DNA from: Corydoras sp. C115 | Lineage: Eukaryota > Chordata > Actinopteri > Siluriformes > Callichthyidae | DNA: 64,000 bases | Direction: 5' to 3' | Assembly: GCA_019802505.1 (NCBI GenBank) | Contig: JAFMOC010000083.1 | Span: forward strand, 2,003,501-2,067,500 | In this document: piece after piece, positions 11,501-22,930 of the stretch | How positions within the stretch are numbered: position 1 is the stretch's first letter | Layout: each line of letters begins with the position of its first letter | Position numbers and translations under genes: made by a program | Notes under the pieces: generated by a model | Databases searched by the model: none | Told to the model about the DNA's origin: nothing | Seen by the model: the letters and a program-made list of their open reading frames with translations, nothing else

Positions 11501-14500
11501 AGGACATGGGTTGTTCAACTATTGTATGAATTGTATTTTGTTTTCATAGGTGTGATCAAGCACAGAGCAAGCCGTGGATAAAACCATTTATTGGTAATAG
11601 TTTCTACACCAAACTACATAATGCTGAGGTATGTTGTCATGACCATACGTTAAATGTAAAGTCAGCAGTGTTGGTGGAAGCTCTATCTGTTTTGAAACTC
11701 AAAGTCTAAACAAATATAAAACCTCTCTTCAGGTTACCCTTCAAAGCCAAGGCCACAAAACAAATACTGTGCTACCTAGACTACAGCCCATGCATGTTAG
11801 TGAAAGACAGGCCACTTCCTAAATGCATATGCAAAAAGAGGTGTCTCCATGTCCCCACGTTAATCCGCAATATTTGTTTCCTTATGTTCACATCACATAA
11901 AGGCCACAAGCATGGGAAGCAAACTATGTATGACCACATGAATATATTCAACCTAGCATTTTACACCACAACATGGACAAATTTTATAACAGTAAACTAT
12001 GCATAAAGTGCAGGAAACTAAACACACAAACGAAAAACTAATGCAATAAATGTGATGTAAGCAAAATGTGTCATTAATAGGGTTGTCTGGTTTATAGGTT
12101 TGTAGTACTTCTTCTGCAACCTACTTGCTTCTGTTAGTCAAATCTCAAACTCTGTCTAAAATTGCCTACTAAACTGTAGGTACTATTTTTACATTACATT
12201 TACATTTACATTTGGTCATTTATTGGACGCTTTTATCCAAAGCGACTTACAAGGTGAGCACAGGGTTAATCACAACATCCCTGGAGCAATGAGGGTGAAG
12301 GGTCTTGCTCAAGGAGCCACATTGTTAACTTCAGTGGACCTGAGATTTGAACCCCCAGATTGATAGCCCAACACCCAAACCACTGAGCTACCGCACCCTC
12401 AACTTTTAAAAGTAGCTTTGTGAGTAAGCGAGTATGTAGTATTCATACAACCTGTTCTTTATATTACATTTATTATATATATTATATTATATATTTAATC
12501 ACATCACCGCTACGAAACTTTCACTATTCATTAAAATCTTAGTTATTTGATGTTTATTTTTATTTTTGTGGTTGTAGCTTAATTACACTTATAAGCAGCT
12601 GACTTCCCACTTTCCAACATTTTTCCTTTCTTAGCTTGATCATGTGGTTCAGCTTTAGTTAAATCATGGGATAGCATAATGAGCTGTAGACGCTTACATC
12701 TAAGTGGCTTCCAAGTCATCCAGGGATTATTTACCTAATTCATGCATACTGTGTATTCACACATCATCCATTCTCACCTCTGTAGTAGGCCTAAGGTCTA
12801 AGACTTGCACATGAAAAGCTTTATTATTATATTTATTTGGCAAAACGTGTACAGGGGCCATGACAATTAAAGGTCGTTTAATATTGTTAATCACTTGGCA
12901 CTAAACACACAATCCCACCCACAACCCCTTTAAACCTCAAACAACCTTTAACCCTGCACTGCATTAATTGCACATAGACGCACCACTCACTTTAATCATA
13001 ACTTATAAAACAATTTTTATTTTATATCCGCTACTGTGCCATATTTGCACATCCATCCATCCATACATTATGGGGTTCCCCATGCCCATCCAGGGGAGAA
13101 CGTCCCGGGCGCTGGGCAGACACACCCAGGACAAGGCGCCATTCCATCGCTGGGCACACACTCACTCACACAGACACACTCTATATGGGGCAATTTCAAG
13201 AACTCAATTGACTTGATCCATGTTTTTGGACTGTGGGAGGAAACCGGAGAACCCGGAGGAAACCCACGTGGACATGGGGAGAACATGGAAACTCCACCCA
13301 GATGGGGATTCGAACCGGGAATCCCTAGTGCCGAGAGGCGAACGTGCTAAACACTAAGCCACCATGCCGCCATATTTGTAGTTTCTCTTTTTTGAAATTT
13401 AATTGCACATTGTAAATACATATTTTATTTGATTGTATTTTACTTATCCTTCTGAATAACTTTTTGTAAATCAAAAAATTTTTTCTTACTGTAATTCAAA
13501 TTTTTTTCCCCCAAACTACGCATGTGACTAATAAATCTGATTTTATTTGATTTGACTTATATCATTAGATCAACAATGTCAGTGGCCAAAATATGTTTTT
13601 TACCTATAAAAAATGATTGCCCCATAGACTCACATTCTATTGTCATGTTGTTCTTGCTGGTATTTTCTCAGTATTGGAGAAATTTAAATTGTTTTTGTCC
13701 AAACTAAATATTTCAACCTAAGAAGATGGAAAAGCAGAATCTGTGTTATGTTATATTAATATTTAGCTTTCAGCAGTGCAGAATGAAAGCAAGCTAGAGT
13801 GAAAATGCTCTGATTTGACCACCTGTGGCTGATTTATTAAACCATTCAAACCAAAACCTGGTGAACTGTGTCCACATTTCATGATGAAATGGCGAGTAGC
13901 AAACCATTTTATCAACTATTTACATAATATTTGCAACAGGCACACCCTAATTTACTGACTTTCATACATCAGTTTAATACGAGGGTATGGTTTCCCTTTA
14001 TTCATTCATTCATTCATTCATTCATTATCTCCTGCTTTATCCTCTATTAGGGTCGCAGTGGGGTTCCCCATGCCCATCCAGGGGAGAACGTCTCAGACGC
14101 TGGGCAGAAAGACCCAGGACAGGGCGCCAATCCATCGCTGGGCACACACTCACTCACTCACTCACTCAAACACACTCTATATGGGGAAATTTTGGAGAGC
14201 TCAATTAACTTGATCCATGTTTTTGTACTGTGGGAGGAAACCGGAGAACCCGGAGGAAACCCACGCTGAGAGGCGAACGTGCTAACCACTAAGCCACCGT
14301 GCCGCCCGGTTTCCCTTTAGAAAAACTAAATTAAATAAAAATGAGGAAAGCCAAAAAGAGGTAAAGGTGTACATTCAAGATAAGTGGTTTAACTGCTGTT
14401 AGTCGTTCCAATTTTCTCCACTTCAAATTGTCTCCTAAATTTTGACCAGGACACAATGGGCCAGTCAAACACTCAGACACACTCTGTCTACACAGATACC

Positions 14501-16466
14501 CTGTTATAGCATTTCTAGAAAGTGCCCTGGCATCTTCCCTGGTGAAATAATCAGGGACATCCCAGATGTCATCTTTATGGCAGCATACTGTATATCTAAA
14601 TTTAGAATTCCCACATTTACTATATTACATAATATGTTTCATACCATGACAGATTTTGCATCTCTTACTAGTTATCGTATAGATGGTGCCATTTCCAGGC
14701 GTCATGGTTGTTTAGTGGTTAGCATGTTTGCCTCCCAGTGGTCCAAAAACATGGATTTAAGGTAAATTGGCTGCTCTAAATTGCCCCTATATAGCGTGTT
14801 TTAGTGTGTACACAGTGATAGGTTGATGTCCTGTCCTGGGTGTATCTGCCCAGCGCCTAAAACGTTCTGTCCTGAATGGGCATGGAAACCCCTTTACAAC
14901 CCTAGTATAGGAATAAGCTGAAGGTAATGGATGGATGGTGAATTGGTTTTATTTCCTCTATGATTTTAAGAATAATTTCATCAGTTAAAGGAACTCATCA
15001 GCTGTATTAAAACTTCTTTAATTACATTCGTTCATTAACCTCTGCTTAATCCTCTACTGGGGTCGTGGGGTTCCCCATGCCCATCCAGGAGAGAACGTTT
15101 TGTGCGTTGGGCAGATACACCCAGGACAGAGCCCCAATCTAACGCAAACACACTCACATAGACACACACACAAACGCACTCTATACAGGGCAATTTAGAG
15201 CATTCAATTTACCTTGAATCCATCTTTTTGTACTGTGGGAGGAAACCCACACAGACATCAGGAGAACATGGAAACTCCACCCAGGTTTATTTGTAAACCT
15301 GGTTTCCAAGTGCTGAAAGATGAACGTGTTAACCACTAAGCCACCGTTCTACCCTCTTGAATTACATAATACTTCATCATTAAATTAATCATTGAATTTA
15401 ATAAAAATCTTTTTGTTTATTCATTCATTCATTCATTCATTATCTCCCGCTTTATCCTCTATTAGGGTCGCGGTGGGGTTCCCCATGCCCATCCAGGGGA
15501 GAACGTTTCGGGCGCTGGGCAGATACACCCAGGACAGGACACCAATCTATCGCTGGGCACACACTCACTCACACAGACACGCACGCATATTTGGGGCAAT
15601 TTGGAGAACTCAATTGACTTGATCCATGTTTTTGGACTGTGGGAGGAAACCGGAGAACCTGGTGGAAACCCACGCAGACACGGGGAGAACATGGAAACTC
15701 CACCCAGATGGGGATTCGAACCGGGAATCCCTAGTGCTGAGAGGAGAACGTCCTAACCACTAAGCCACCGTGCCACCCTCTTTTTGTTTATACTTTTGTC
15801 AATGTTTTAATAGATTTAACAAATCCTTTTTATTGTATTTTTATTCTTACAAGTCTAAGTACCTGATTGAAGAAATATTTATTTACAAATTTATTACATT
15901 TGTTTTAGTTTAGAATAATCTATTTAATGTAGTAATTTTATATATATAAATGAGATTTATTAACATATGTACTAGTACAGATTTAAACACGACTGCAGAT
16001 AAGTTTACTATGGTAATTATGCCAAACATGCATATTAAATTGATGGTGAAATGTGTGTGCTCTTGTGGTATGATTTAAGGTTTTCCTCAAATCAGTAAGT
16101 ACCATTCAGTAACTCAATTACTTCAGAGCTGTGTGAAGAAAGTTTAGCCTTTTTATTTTCCCTTTCTCTAATGTTTGAACCTGTGTGTGTGTGTCATAAA
16201 CAGTCTTATCTTGTTGAAATATTTCAAACAGCAACTGTTCCACAGTGTAAGTGATCAGGTTTTTAATATAGTTGTCCTCATTTTCTTGCTCTCTTATTGT
16301 CCTTCAGACATCAGTGTGGGTGAATTTCTTCGGTTGGATCATCATAGGCATTCTGGTATTGGTCCAGCGCCGAATGGGCTCTGAGAACAGTTCACGGGTG
16401 GTGGACAGCAGTGCCACTCCGTCTGAAACAGAACCCTTCTTCAAGCGACCAGAGCAGCCCAACTAA
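5520..16466 (+). CDS. tmem179b: Transmembrane protein 179B, complete, 5 exons
   Basis: Exons: 5520-5618, 9059-9249, 9412-9549, 11550-11628, 16308-16466. All introns are GT-AG, phases agree, and the sum is 666 nt (221 codons plus stop); human TMEM179B is about 219 residues. Four hydrophobic segments are visible at about residues 7-29, 62-88, 103-123 and 175-190, so this is a four-pass membrane protein. Family hallmarks seen are LCYFV at the start of segment 2, WIYS at its end, an LNGS glycosylation-type site near residue 49, and FYTKLHNAE ending exon 4. The ATG lies in a good Kozak context (gccgcgATGG) in a CpG-rich leader. Biochemical function is poorly known for the family. Introns 1, 3 and 4 hold SINEs. 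An AATAAA at about 16876 could end the 3' UTR. The family match is from remembered sequence; splice sites and frame are seen directly. Confidence 0.93.
6751..6880 (-). mobile_element. Main SINE family, truncated copy
   Basis: Minus orientation, tail end only: (CATT)n tail to tatcgctgggcg. A 40-bp tail fragment of the same family is at 6655-6697. In tmem179b intron 1. Confidence 0.7.
6976..7341 (-). mobile_element. Main SINE family, nearly full copy
   Basis: Minus orientation, from cattatcttccgctttatcc to accgtgccgccc; a G-rich stretch lies near the tail at 7015-7037. Flanked by the direct repeat tcccaggaat (6962-6971, 7343-7352). In tmem179b intron 1. Confidence 0.85.
7790..8056 (-). mobile_element. 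Main SINE family, old degenerate copy
   Basis: Minus orientation; recognisable by ggggttccctaaacccatcc, aaaacccacgcggata and ctacaccatcgtgcc, but far more diverged than most copies here. In tmem179b intron 1. Confidence 0.65.
8582..8923 (-). mobile_element. Main SINE family, full copy with target duplication
   Basis: Minus orientation, flanked by the 13-bp direct repeat GTTTTTACATTCA (8569-8581, 8924-8936). In tmem179b intron 1, about 135 nt before exon 2. Confidence 0.93.
9837..10090 (-). repeat. Interspersed repeat also found at 34800-35065
   Basis: The minus strand contains the fish repeat motifs GAGGATGAGTCTCCCACTGA, AAGGTTTCTTCCTT, GGGAGTTTTTCTTGCCAC and ACAGTGTAC, also present in plus orientation at 34800-35065. 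Class unassigned. In tmem179b intron 3. Confidence 0.6.
10246..10450 (-). pseudogene. Tc1/mariner-type transposase fragment
   Basis: The minus strand encodes RGCYFHMSHLPKHCC and LFQQDNAPCHKTKM, which resemble a Tc1-like transposase around its second catalytic Asp, followed by a shortened LNSPN. Frames are lost on both sides and no termini were found. In tmem179b intron 3. Confidence 0.6.
10722..11088 (-). mobile_element. Main SINE family, full copy
   Basis: Minus orientation; extended CA-rich region (cacacacagacagacacgcac) and a partly duplicated tail. In tmem179b intron 3. Confidence 0.88.
12187..12402 (-). mobile_element. tRNA-derived SINE, second family, in tmem179b intron 4
   Basis: It has the same body as the element nested at 652-871 (acgcttttatccaaagcgac, ccctggagcaatgaggg, a tRNA-like head ending in ccactgagctacc on the plus strand), with a (TTTACA)n tail at its left end. 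Confidence 0.85.
12830..13560 (+). repeat. Unclassified LINE-like 3' repeat, copy 1, interrupted by a SINE
   Basis: Flanks at 12940-13045 (ccctgcactgcattaattgc, ctcactttaatcataactta) and 13372-13560 (ttaattgcacattgtaaata, cgcatgtgactaataaatct) match 30800-30920 and 31288-31545. It ends in an AATAAATCTGATTT-type tail. The SINE at 13049-13370 lies inside. In tmem179b intron 4. Confidence 0.65.
13049..13370 (-). mobile_element. Main SINE family, copy inside the LINE-like repeat
   Basis: Minus orientation, flanked by the short direct repeat gccatatttg (13039-13048 and 13369-13378, overlapping the element end by a few bases). Confidence 0.85.
14001..14308 (-). mobile_element. Main SINE family, copy with an internal deletion
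   Basis: Minus orientation with a long (ATTC)n tail. The part between acccacg and ctgagaggcg (B-box region) is missing. Flanked by ggtttcccttta on both sides (13989-14000 and 14309-14320). In tmem179b intron 4. Confidence 0.88.
14695..14937 (+). mobile_element. Main SINE family, degenerate internally deleted copy
   Basis: Plus orientation: tcatggttgtttagtggtta, then a jump to tccaaaaacatggattt, ending aatggatggatgg. In tmem179b intron 4. Confidence 0.7.
15027..15355 (-). mobile_element. Main SINE family, diverged copy
   Basis: Minus orientation; about 329 bp, more diverged than its neighbour at 15419-15778. In tmem179b intron 4. Confidence 0.8.
15419..15778 (-). mobile_element. Main SINE family, full copy
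   Basis: Minus orientation with an (ATTC)n tail; flanked by ctttttgttta (15409-15419, 15779-15789). In tmem179b intron 4. Confidence 0.9.
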
Positions 16467-17602
16467 ACCCAGACGTGCTGCCACACACTACAACTATTCA
16501 ATATTTCTTTTTGTTTACCAAACCTAGTGAACACACAAAGGGTCAATCAGAGAAAAACAGGATGCAGTTTTAGCTGCCCTGGTCAGTTGTCTTTGTTTAG
16601 CTCTCTGGCAGTGTCAAGGCCTTGTTGCCATGGTTACTGATCAGCAATTGGCAGCGGTAGCTTGGCAGTTTAATGCATGGGGATGCCGGGTTGCACCTAC
16701 TGATCTGTACTGATTTAAATACAAGTTAAAAGGCTGGAATCTGAGTAGATTATTGACTGCACTCGCTCATTCGTTGCAGTTGATGTGACCCGCTGTCTTC
16801 ATCGCTGTGATGTGTGCAAAATTACGATTCATAATTCTTTAGTCGTAAGATTAAAATGCAGGCATAATGGAGCAGAAATAAACAGCAAAAGCAGTTTATG
16901 TTGTTTATGGTCAGCTTACCAATGTTACTTTTAAAGAAGTTTCTGGTTCGTTTGCAAAACATTAGCGCCACCCTCTGTTGATTTTTGTAAATGTTAAGAT
17001 GGAACTTTGATAGCGTTGCCTCCTCACTTCTGTTTTTTATATCACATGAGGGTTTCGGTGTTTCCAGTTTATTGACAGGAGCAGTTAAATCTATTCATTG
17101 TTTTATTTACCCTGCAGCTAAAGCCATGGCTGTGGCCTTCTGCTGTTCCCTGCAGAAGACTTTATTCATTGACCAACTGTTCTGAATATTCTGATCTTTA
17201 CTATTATTAATTCAGTAGATTTAGTTCAAACTGGGCCAACATTTTTAATACAGTCATTAAACCAAAGAATATGTTTTATTCATTGATCAATTGTAGAAAA
17301 ACCTTACAGTGAGGGGGCATGATTTGCATGGTTTTGCAAAATGCTTAGCATGTGACACTTGATAAAAAATGTTAGATCTATTAGGCTAGATGTTAGATAT
17401 ATGTTAGACTATTAAGTTTCTTAATAGGGTGTAATCACACCATGTTATATTTGCAGTCACAGCATTTTAATAATGCAAGTACCCTGAACTTAAAAAGAAA
17501 TCTAATATATTTAGTATATGTTGTATGTATTGCTGTAGAGGCAGTGTTAGTTTGTGGCAGTTTGAACCTTGATCAATAGTCCAGTACCTTAAGCATACAC
17601 CA

Positions 17603-18229
17603 GCATGGTGAAAGGAAACATATCAAAGTATGTCACTGATTATGTGACAGCGACTGGAAAACAAAATCTCTAAAATTCAAAACATTCATTCATTCATTCA
17701 TTCATTATCTCCCGCTTTATCCTCTATTAGGGTCGCGGTGGGGTTCCCCATGCCCATCCAGGCGAGAATGTTTCGGACGCTGGGCAGATACTCCCAGGAC
17801 AGGGTGCCAATCCATCGCTGGGCACACACTCACTCACACAGACACACTCTATATGGGGCAATTTTGGAGAATTCAATTGACTTGGTCCATGTTTTTGGAC
17901 TGTGGGAGGAAACCGGAGAACCCGTAGGAAACCCACGCGGACACTGGGAGAACATGGAAACTCCACCGAGATGGGGATTCGAACCGGGAATCCCTAGCGC
18001 TGAGAGGAGAACGTGCTAACCACTAAGCCACCGTGCCATTAAACTCAAAACAAGCAAATTTATTAATCTAAATCGTTTAGAATTGACTAATTTCAATAAA
18101 AATGGAAGCACTTTATATAATCAAAAAATAGTCATTGTGATTATTACTGTTATGCCTCCTTATAATGTGTGATGAATATGAAGAATCCTCAATACAAATT
18201 TTTTTTATGACACTACCACTGTGGGCACA
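17603..18229. repeat. Segmental duplication, copy 1, containing a SINE
   Basis: Unique sequence on both sides of the SINE at 17686-18038 (ggaaacatatcaaagtatgtcactga and, downstream, aatctaaatcgtttagaa, gcctccttataatgtgtgat) recurs in the same order at 19787-20303. Located 3' of tmem179b. Confidence 0.85.
17686..18038 (-). mobile_element. Main SINE family, full copy inside duplication copy 1
   Basis: Minus orientation, from the (ATTC)n tail to ccactaagccaccgtgcc. Confidence 0.9.
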
Positions 18230-18343
18230 GTGGATTAGTGGTTGGGAGGTTCGCCTCTCAGCGCTAGGGATTCCCGGTTCGAATCCCCATCCCGAATCCA
18301 GATGGGGATTCGAACCGGGAATACACTAAGCCACCGTGCCGCC
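18228..18343. repeat. Short palindrome built from SINE heads
   Basis: A plus-oriented head fragment (18228-18293, ending ggttcgaatccccatc) is followed within about 5 nt by its minus-oriented counterpart (gatggggattcgaaccggga ... accgtgccgccc, to 18343). It could form a hairpin. Confidence 0.85.
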
Positions 18344-18404
18344 CATCTAAATATTATTATTTAATATAATATTGATAGATTTAATATATTGATTGATAGA
18401 TAGT

Positions 18405-18712
18405 GGTTAGCATGTTCTCCTCTCAGCGCTAGGAATTCCCGGTTCGAATCCCCATCTGGGTGGAGTTTCCATGTTCTCCCCGTGTCCGCGTGGGTTTCCT
18501 CCGGGTTCTCCGGTTTCCTCCCACAGTCCAAAAACTTGGATGAAGTCAATTGAGTTCTCCAAAATTGCCCCATATAGAGTGTGTTTGTGTGAGTGAGTGT
18601 GTACCCAGCGATGGATTGGCACCCTGTTCTGGGTGTATCTGCCCAGCGCCCAAAACGTTCCCCCCCGCGACCCTAGTAGAGGATAAAGCGGAAGATAATG
18701 AATGGACTACCA
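18405..18712 (+). mobile_element. Main SINE family, nearly full copy
   Basis: Plus orientation, from gtggttagcatgttctcc to the gataatgaatgg tail. A deletion removes the cctggatgggcatggggaac part. Confidence 0.85.
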
Positions 18713-19711
18713 CTGTGTTCTCTTTAGCAGATGCTCTCCTCGTTGGATTTGGGGTTATTAGTAAAACTTATTGCCTTAAGAATCATTCATTACTATTTTT
18801 CCAAGCTTCTTTTTTTCTGTTTAATATCTGATTCTATCTTTTAACTAGGAATTCTAGAAGTTTGCTTCTACAGAAGCAAAATAGTTGGGTTTGGACTTTT
18901 GTTTTTTTGCATCCTTTCAATGCTTTCTATAGTTTGGTGTTTATAGAGCACCTTGTGTATTCACTTCAGTGTTGTTTATTTGAAGTTGTCAGTAAGACTT
19001 TTTAAAACTATTGTGCAATTTTATTTACAAAATGACACTCCGAATATGCAAATCATTTTATGATGTGCCGTTAATATTTGAATGTTTCTTAAGTTTTGTT
19101 TGCTTCATGTAGTAACCCCCTACGTTCAGTATTTTTAATGTGCTGATTTTGCCAGGCTGCCCCTTTTGGGATCGTATAGACTCCTTTAACCATCTTCTTT
19201 GGAAAGGACGCTTGAGGGTTGAAGGCTTTTATTTTCAATAATAGTAAATGTAAAAATATTCCATGTCATTTTAAAGCTTTCTTATTAGACTATTCTTCTT
19301 AGAATCTACACAATGTAAAAGAATATTAAAATGTTTTTTTTTCTTGACAACAGCAGTATACAATATATGGACAAAACTTTTGGGACAGCTATGAATTATA
19401 CCATCTGTCATATTTATGATGTTCTATTCAGAGTCCGTCAAGTTTGAAGCTAAAACAGCTTTCTGTCTTCTGTGAATTTTTTTTTCTATTAAATTTTGAA
19501 ATATGTTTATTTCTTTATTATTTCATCCAGAAAAGCAAGAGGTCATGGCTTTGTTTAGGGCAGTCAAGATCTTTCACAGCAAACCTTTGTGTTATTACAG
19601 CCCTTGATTTGTGTTATGGGGGACAGTCACAATGCTCTGAATGTGGAAACGTGGAAACATTCTAAACAACCAGGTGCTAAATTTTATACACCTGAATTCA
19701 ATGATGGGTGA
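18713..19711. other. AT-rich intergenic DNA, nothing recognised
   Basis: I see no gene, transposon terminus or repeat motif. The longest open frame (about 73 codons, plus, 19444-19665) has no recognisable features. Confidence 0.5.
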
Positions 19712-19786
19712 GGCACGGTGGCTTAGTGGTTAGCATGTTCTCCTCTCAGCACTAGAGATTCCCGGTTCGAATCCCCATCTGGGTTC

Positions 19787-20303
19787 CATGGTAAAAGGAA
19801 ACATAACAAAGTATGTCACTGATTATGTGACAGCGACTGGAAAACAAAATCTCTAAAATTCAAAACATTCATTCATTCTTTCATTATCTCCCGCTGTATC
19901 CTCTATTAGGGTCGCGGTGGGGTTCCCCATGCCCATCCAGGGGAGAACGTCTCGGGCGCTGGGCAGATAGACCCAGGACAGGGCGCCAATCTGTCACTGG
20001 GCACACACTCACTCACACACACTCTATATGGGGCAATTTTGGAGAATTCAATTGACTTGATCCATGTTTTTGGACTGTGGGAGGAACCCGTAGGAAACCC
20101 ACGGGGAGAACATGGAAACTCCACCCAGATGGGGATTCGATTAATCTAAATCGTTTAGAAATGACTAATTTCAATAAAAATGTAAGCAATATATAATCAA
20201 AAAATAAAGTCATTGTGATTATTAGTGTTATGCCTCCTTATAATGTGTGATGAATATGAAGAATCCTCAATACAAATTTTTTTTATGACACTACCACTGT
20301 GGG
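19787..20303. repeat. Segmental duplication, copy 2, containing a truncated SINE
   Basis: Second copy of 17603-18229. The SINE inside it (19866-20143, minus) has lost its head (stops at gatggggattcga), and a SINE head fragment (19715-19785, plus) abuts the left edge. Mismatches against copy 1 are few by eye. Confidence 0.85.
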
Positions 20304-20635
20304 CGGCTTAGTGGTTAGCACGTTCTCCTCTCAGCGTTAGGGATTCCCGATTCAAATCCCCATCTGGGTGGAGTTTCCATGTTCTCCCTGTGTCCACGTA
20401 GGTTTCCTCCGGGTTCTCCGGTTTCCTCCCACAGTCCAAAAACATGGATCAAGTCAATTGAGTTTTCCAAATTGCCCCATATAGAGTGTGCCCCATATAG
20501 TGTGAGTGTGTGCCCAGTGATAGATTGGCGCCCTGTCCTGGGTCTATCTGCCCAGCGCCCGAGACGTTCTCCCCTAGATGGGCATGGGGAACCCCACCGC
20601 GACCCTAATAGAGGATAAAGCGGGAGATAATGTAT
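20304..20635 (+). mobile_element. Main SINE family copy
   Basis: Plus orientation, from ggcttagtggttagcacg to gcgggagataatg. The atatagagtgtg segment is duplicated locally. Confidence 0.88.
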
Positions 20636-20893
20636 GGAATTAAATGATGTGTCCCAGTACGTTAGTCCATACAGCACCAAATAAACATTCCTGAATTATA
20701 TATATAATTTATGCTTAGTAAAGCCTCACATTAGTAACAATGTGTTAACCATAGAGATAATAAAGATATTTGTAATTATTGTCACCTGTCACTTTGTACT
20801 AGTAATAAATTAGTCTTTGATGTTATGGATATTGTTATAAAAGTGATGAACAGATTAAAACTGAAAACACCAGAAATAATCTATCAATATTAT

Positions 20894-21225
20894 TCATTCA
20901 TTCATTATCTCCCGCTTTATCCTCTATTAGGGTCGCGGTGGGGTTCCCCATGCCCATCCAGGGGAGAACGTTCGGGCGCTGGACAGATACACCCAGGACA
21001 GGGCACCAATCCATCGCTGGGCACACACTCACTCACACAGACACACTCTATATGGGGCAATTTGGAGAATTCAATTGACTTGATTCATGTTTTTGGACTG
21101 TGGGAGGAAACCGGAGAACCCGGAGGAAACCCATGCAGACACAGGGAGAACATGGAAACTCCACCCAGATGGGGATTCGAACCGGGAATCCCTAGAGCTG
21201 AGAGGCGAACGTGCTAACCACTATC
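20894..21225 (-). mobile_element. Main SINE family copy, left arm of a large inverted repeat
   Basis: Minus orientation, ending ctaaccacta at 21225 and followed by an AT-rich stretch that is the reverse complement of 18345-18403. Confidence 0.88.
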
Positions 21226-21285
21226 TCTATCAATCAATATATTAAATCTATCAATATTATATTAAATAATAATATTTAGATGGGG

Positions 21286-21596
21286 TGGCTTAGTGTATTC
21301 CCGGTTCGAATCCCCATCTGGGTAGAGTTTCCATGTTCTCCCCGTGTCCATGTGGGTTTCCTCCGGGTTCTCCGGTTTCCTCCCACAGTCCAAAAACATG
21401 GATCAAGTCAATTGAGTTCTCCAAATTGCCCCATATAGAGTGTGTCTGTGTGAGTGAGTGTGTGCCCAGCGATGGATTGGCGCCCTGTCCTGGGTGTATC
21501 TGCCCAGCGCCCGAGACGTTCTCCCCTGGATGGGCATGGGGAACCCCACCGCGACCCTAATAGAGGATAAAGCGGGAGATAATGAATGAATGAATA
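21286..21596 (+). mobile_element. Main SINE family copy
   Basis: Plus orientation, with a damaged head (ggtggcttagtgtattcccgg). Flanked by aataatatttagat on both sides (21267-21280, 21594-21607). Confidence 0.85.
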
Positions 21597-21607
21597 ATAT
21601 TTAGATT

Positions 21608-22930
21608 TCAATCAATATTCAAATTATGCACCGTTTTACTTTTCCAAAGCAAATGTGAACTGATTGTAATAAAGATGACATGATGTAACTTCTTTTTAAA
21701 AGCAGATCATTTTTATTTTACAGCATGGATAATGTTAAGTAGCCCGTCATCACCGTAACCCTGCTAAGAGATAAAAATCAAATCAACCAGTCGTTGCTAC
21801 CATAGAATCTCTGAATCACAGCACGACATTTGAGGCATTTGCACGTCGATTGATTTCATCAACCAGAAAAGGATACTTTATCATCCATCCCGTCAAAACA
21901 TTTCAGTAATGTTCAAGACATTCTCCCAGAATGGAAACTACAGTTTCTGCTGGGTTGCATACAGCTCTAGAAGCAGGTGAGGCTGACAAATCTACATCTT
22001 AAGATGAAATGTTTTGAAAAGTTATTTGCAATATTTTCACAAATGTCTGTTTTTTTGAAACACCTACCCAGTTAAAGCTGCCTTTCTGTGTGTTTTTACC
22101 TTTATAACTTCGTGCCAAATGAATTCACTGTCCGCATGACAGCTTTCAGAATTCTGCACTGGAATGTAGTTTAGAACTTTCGAAGATTGGGTTCAGATTG
22201 CAGCTGTTGTATGACTGACTGTTATATTCTAAAGAACCAAAAAAGATCAAATAATTGCGTTGCAAATGATATATTATTCCTGTGATTCATGTGAGCATTA
22301 AAACAGCAGCAGTCGTGAACGTTTACATGGCAACACAACATTGTAAAACGACTTGCATTATTATTAAAATGCATTATTCCGATTTTTAGTACGGGATCGT
22401 ATAACTGTACCGTGAATCTTGACTTTCTCATAAGTGAGCTTTTTCATACAGCACAACGGCACAACTTTATTGCATGAGTGTACAAGTGGCCATATTTAAA
22501 TCTCATTTATGGATTTTAAGCTTAAAACTGAATCTTGTATTTGGATCAAACGTGTCACGTGTGAGTATGTATATTATATACATTCTAGAATTAGAAATGT
22601 GCAGACCGTGTGTAATATTATTATTATTTTTTTTTTCATTTTCTACTCTACAAATAAATCGGATATTATATAAGAACAGCAGACCAAAAGGCATCAAAAC
22701 CAAAAGGCATCGAAAAGGAAACGCAGGATACTTAAATAGAAGGTGCCTAACCACTTCAGACATATTGACTCGAAATATGGCTTAAGAACATATGTGCAAA
22801 ATATTTCGTTTGGTAAAAATATGCTGGATACAAAAAAGACATTATTTGGACCGAAGTATTAGGACTCGCTTCATAATAATTGTATTTCGTGTGTTTCAGG
22901 TTTTTTTTTACTGCTACAGGTTTCGGTTTT
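21608..22930. other. Single-copy-looking intergenic DNA, nothing recognised
   Basis: No coding exon, RNA gene or transposon end was recognised on either strand. The ORF of about 100 codons at 22474-22785 has no family features. Confidence 0.5.

Noticed and set aside
22474..22785. A 103-codon open frame on the plus strand, with an 86-codon frame opposite
   Set aside because: AT-rich, no recognisable domain, no flanking splice sites of a known gene; could be chance.
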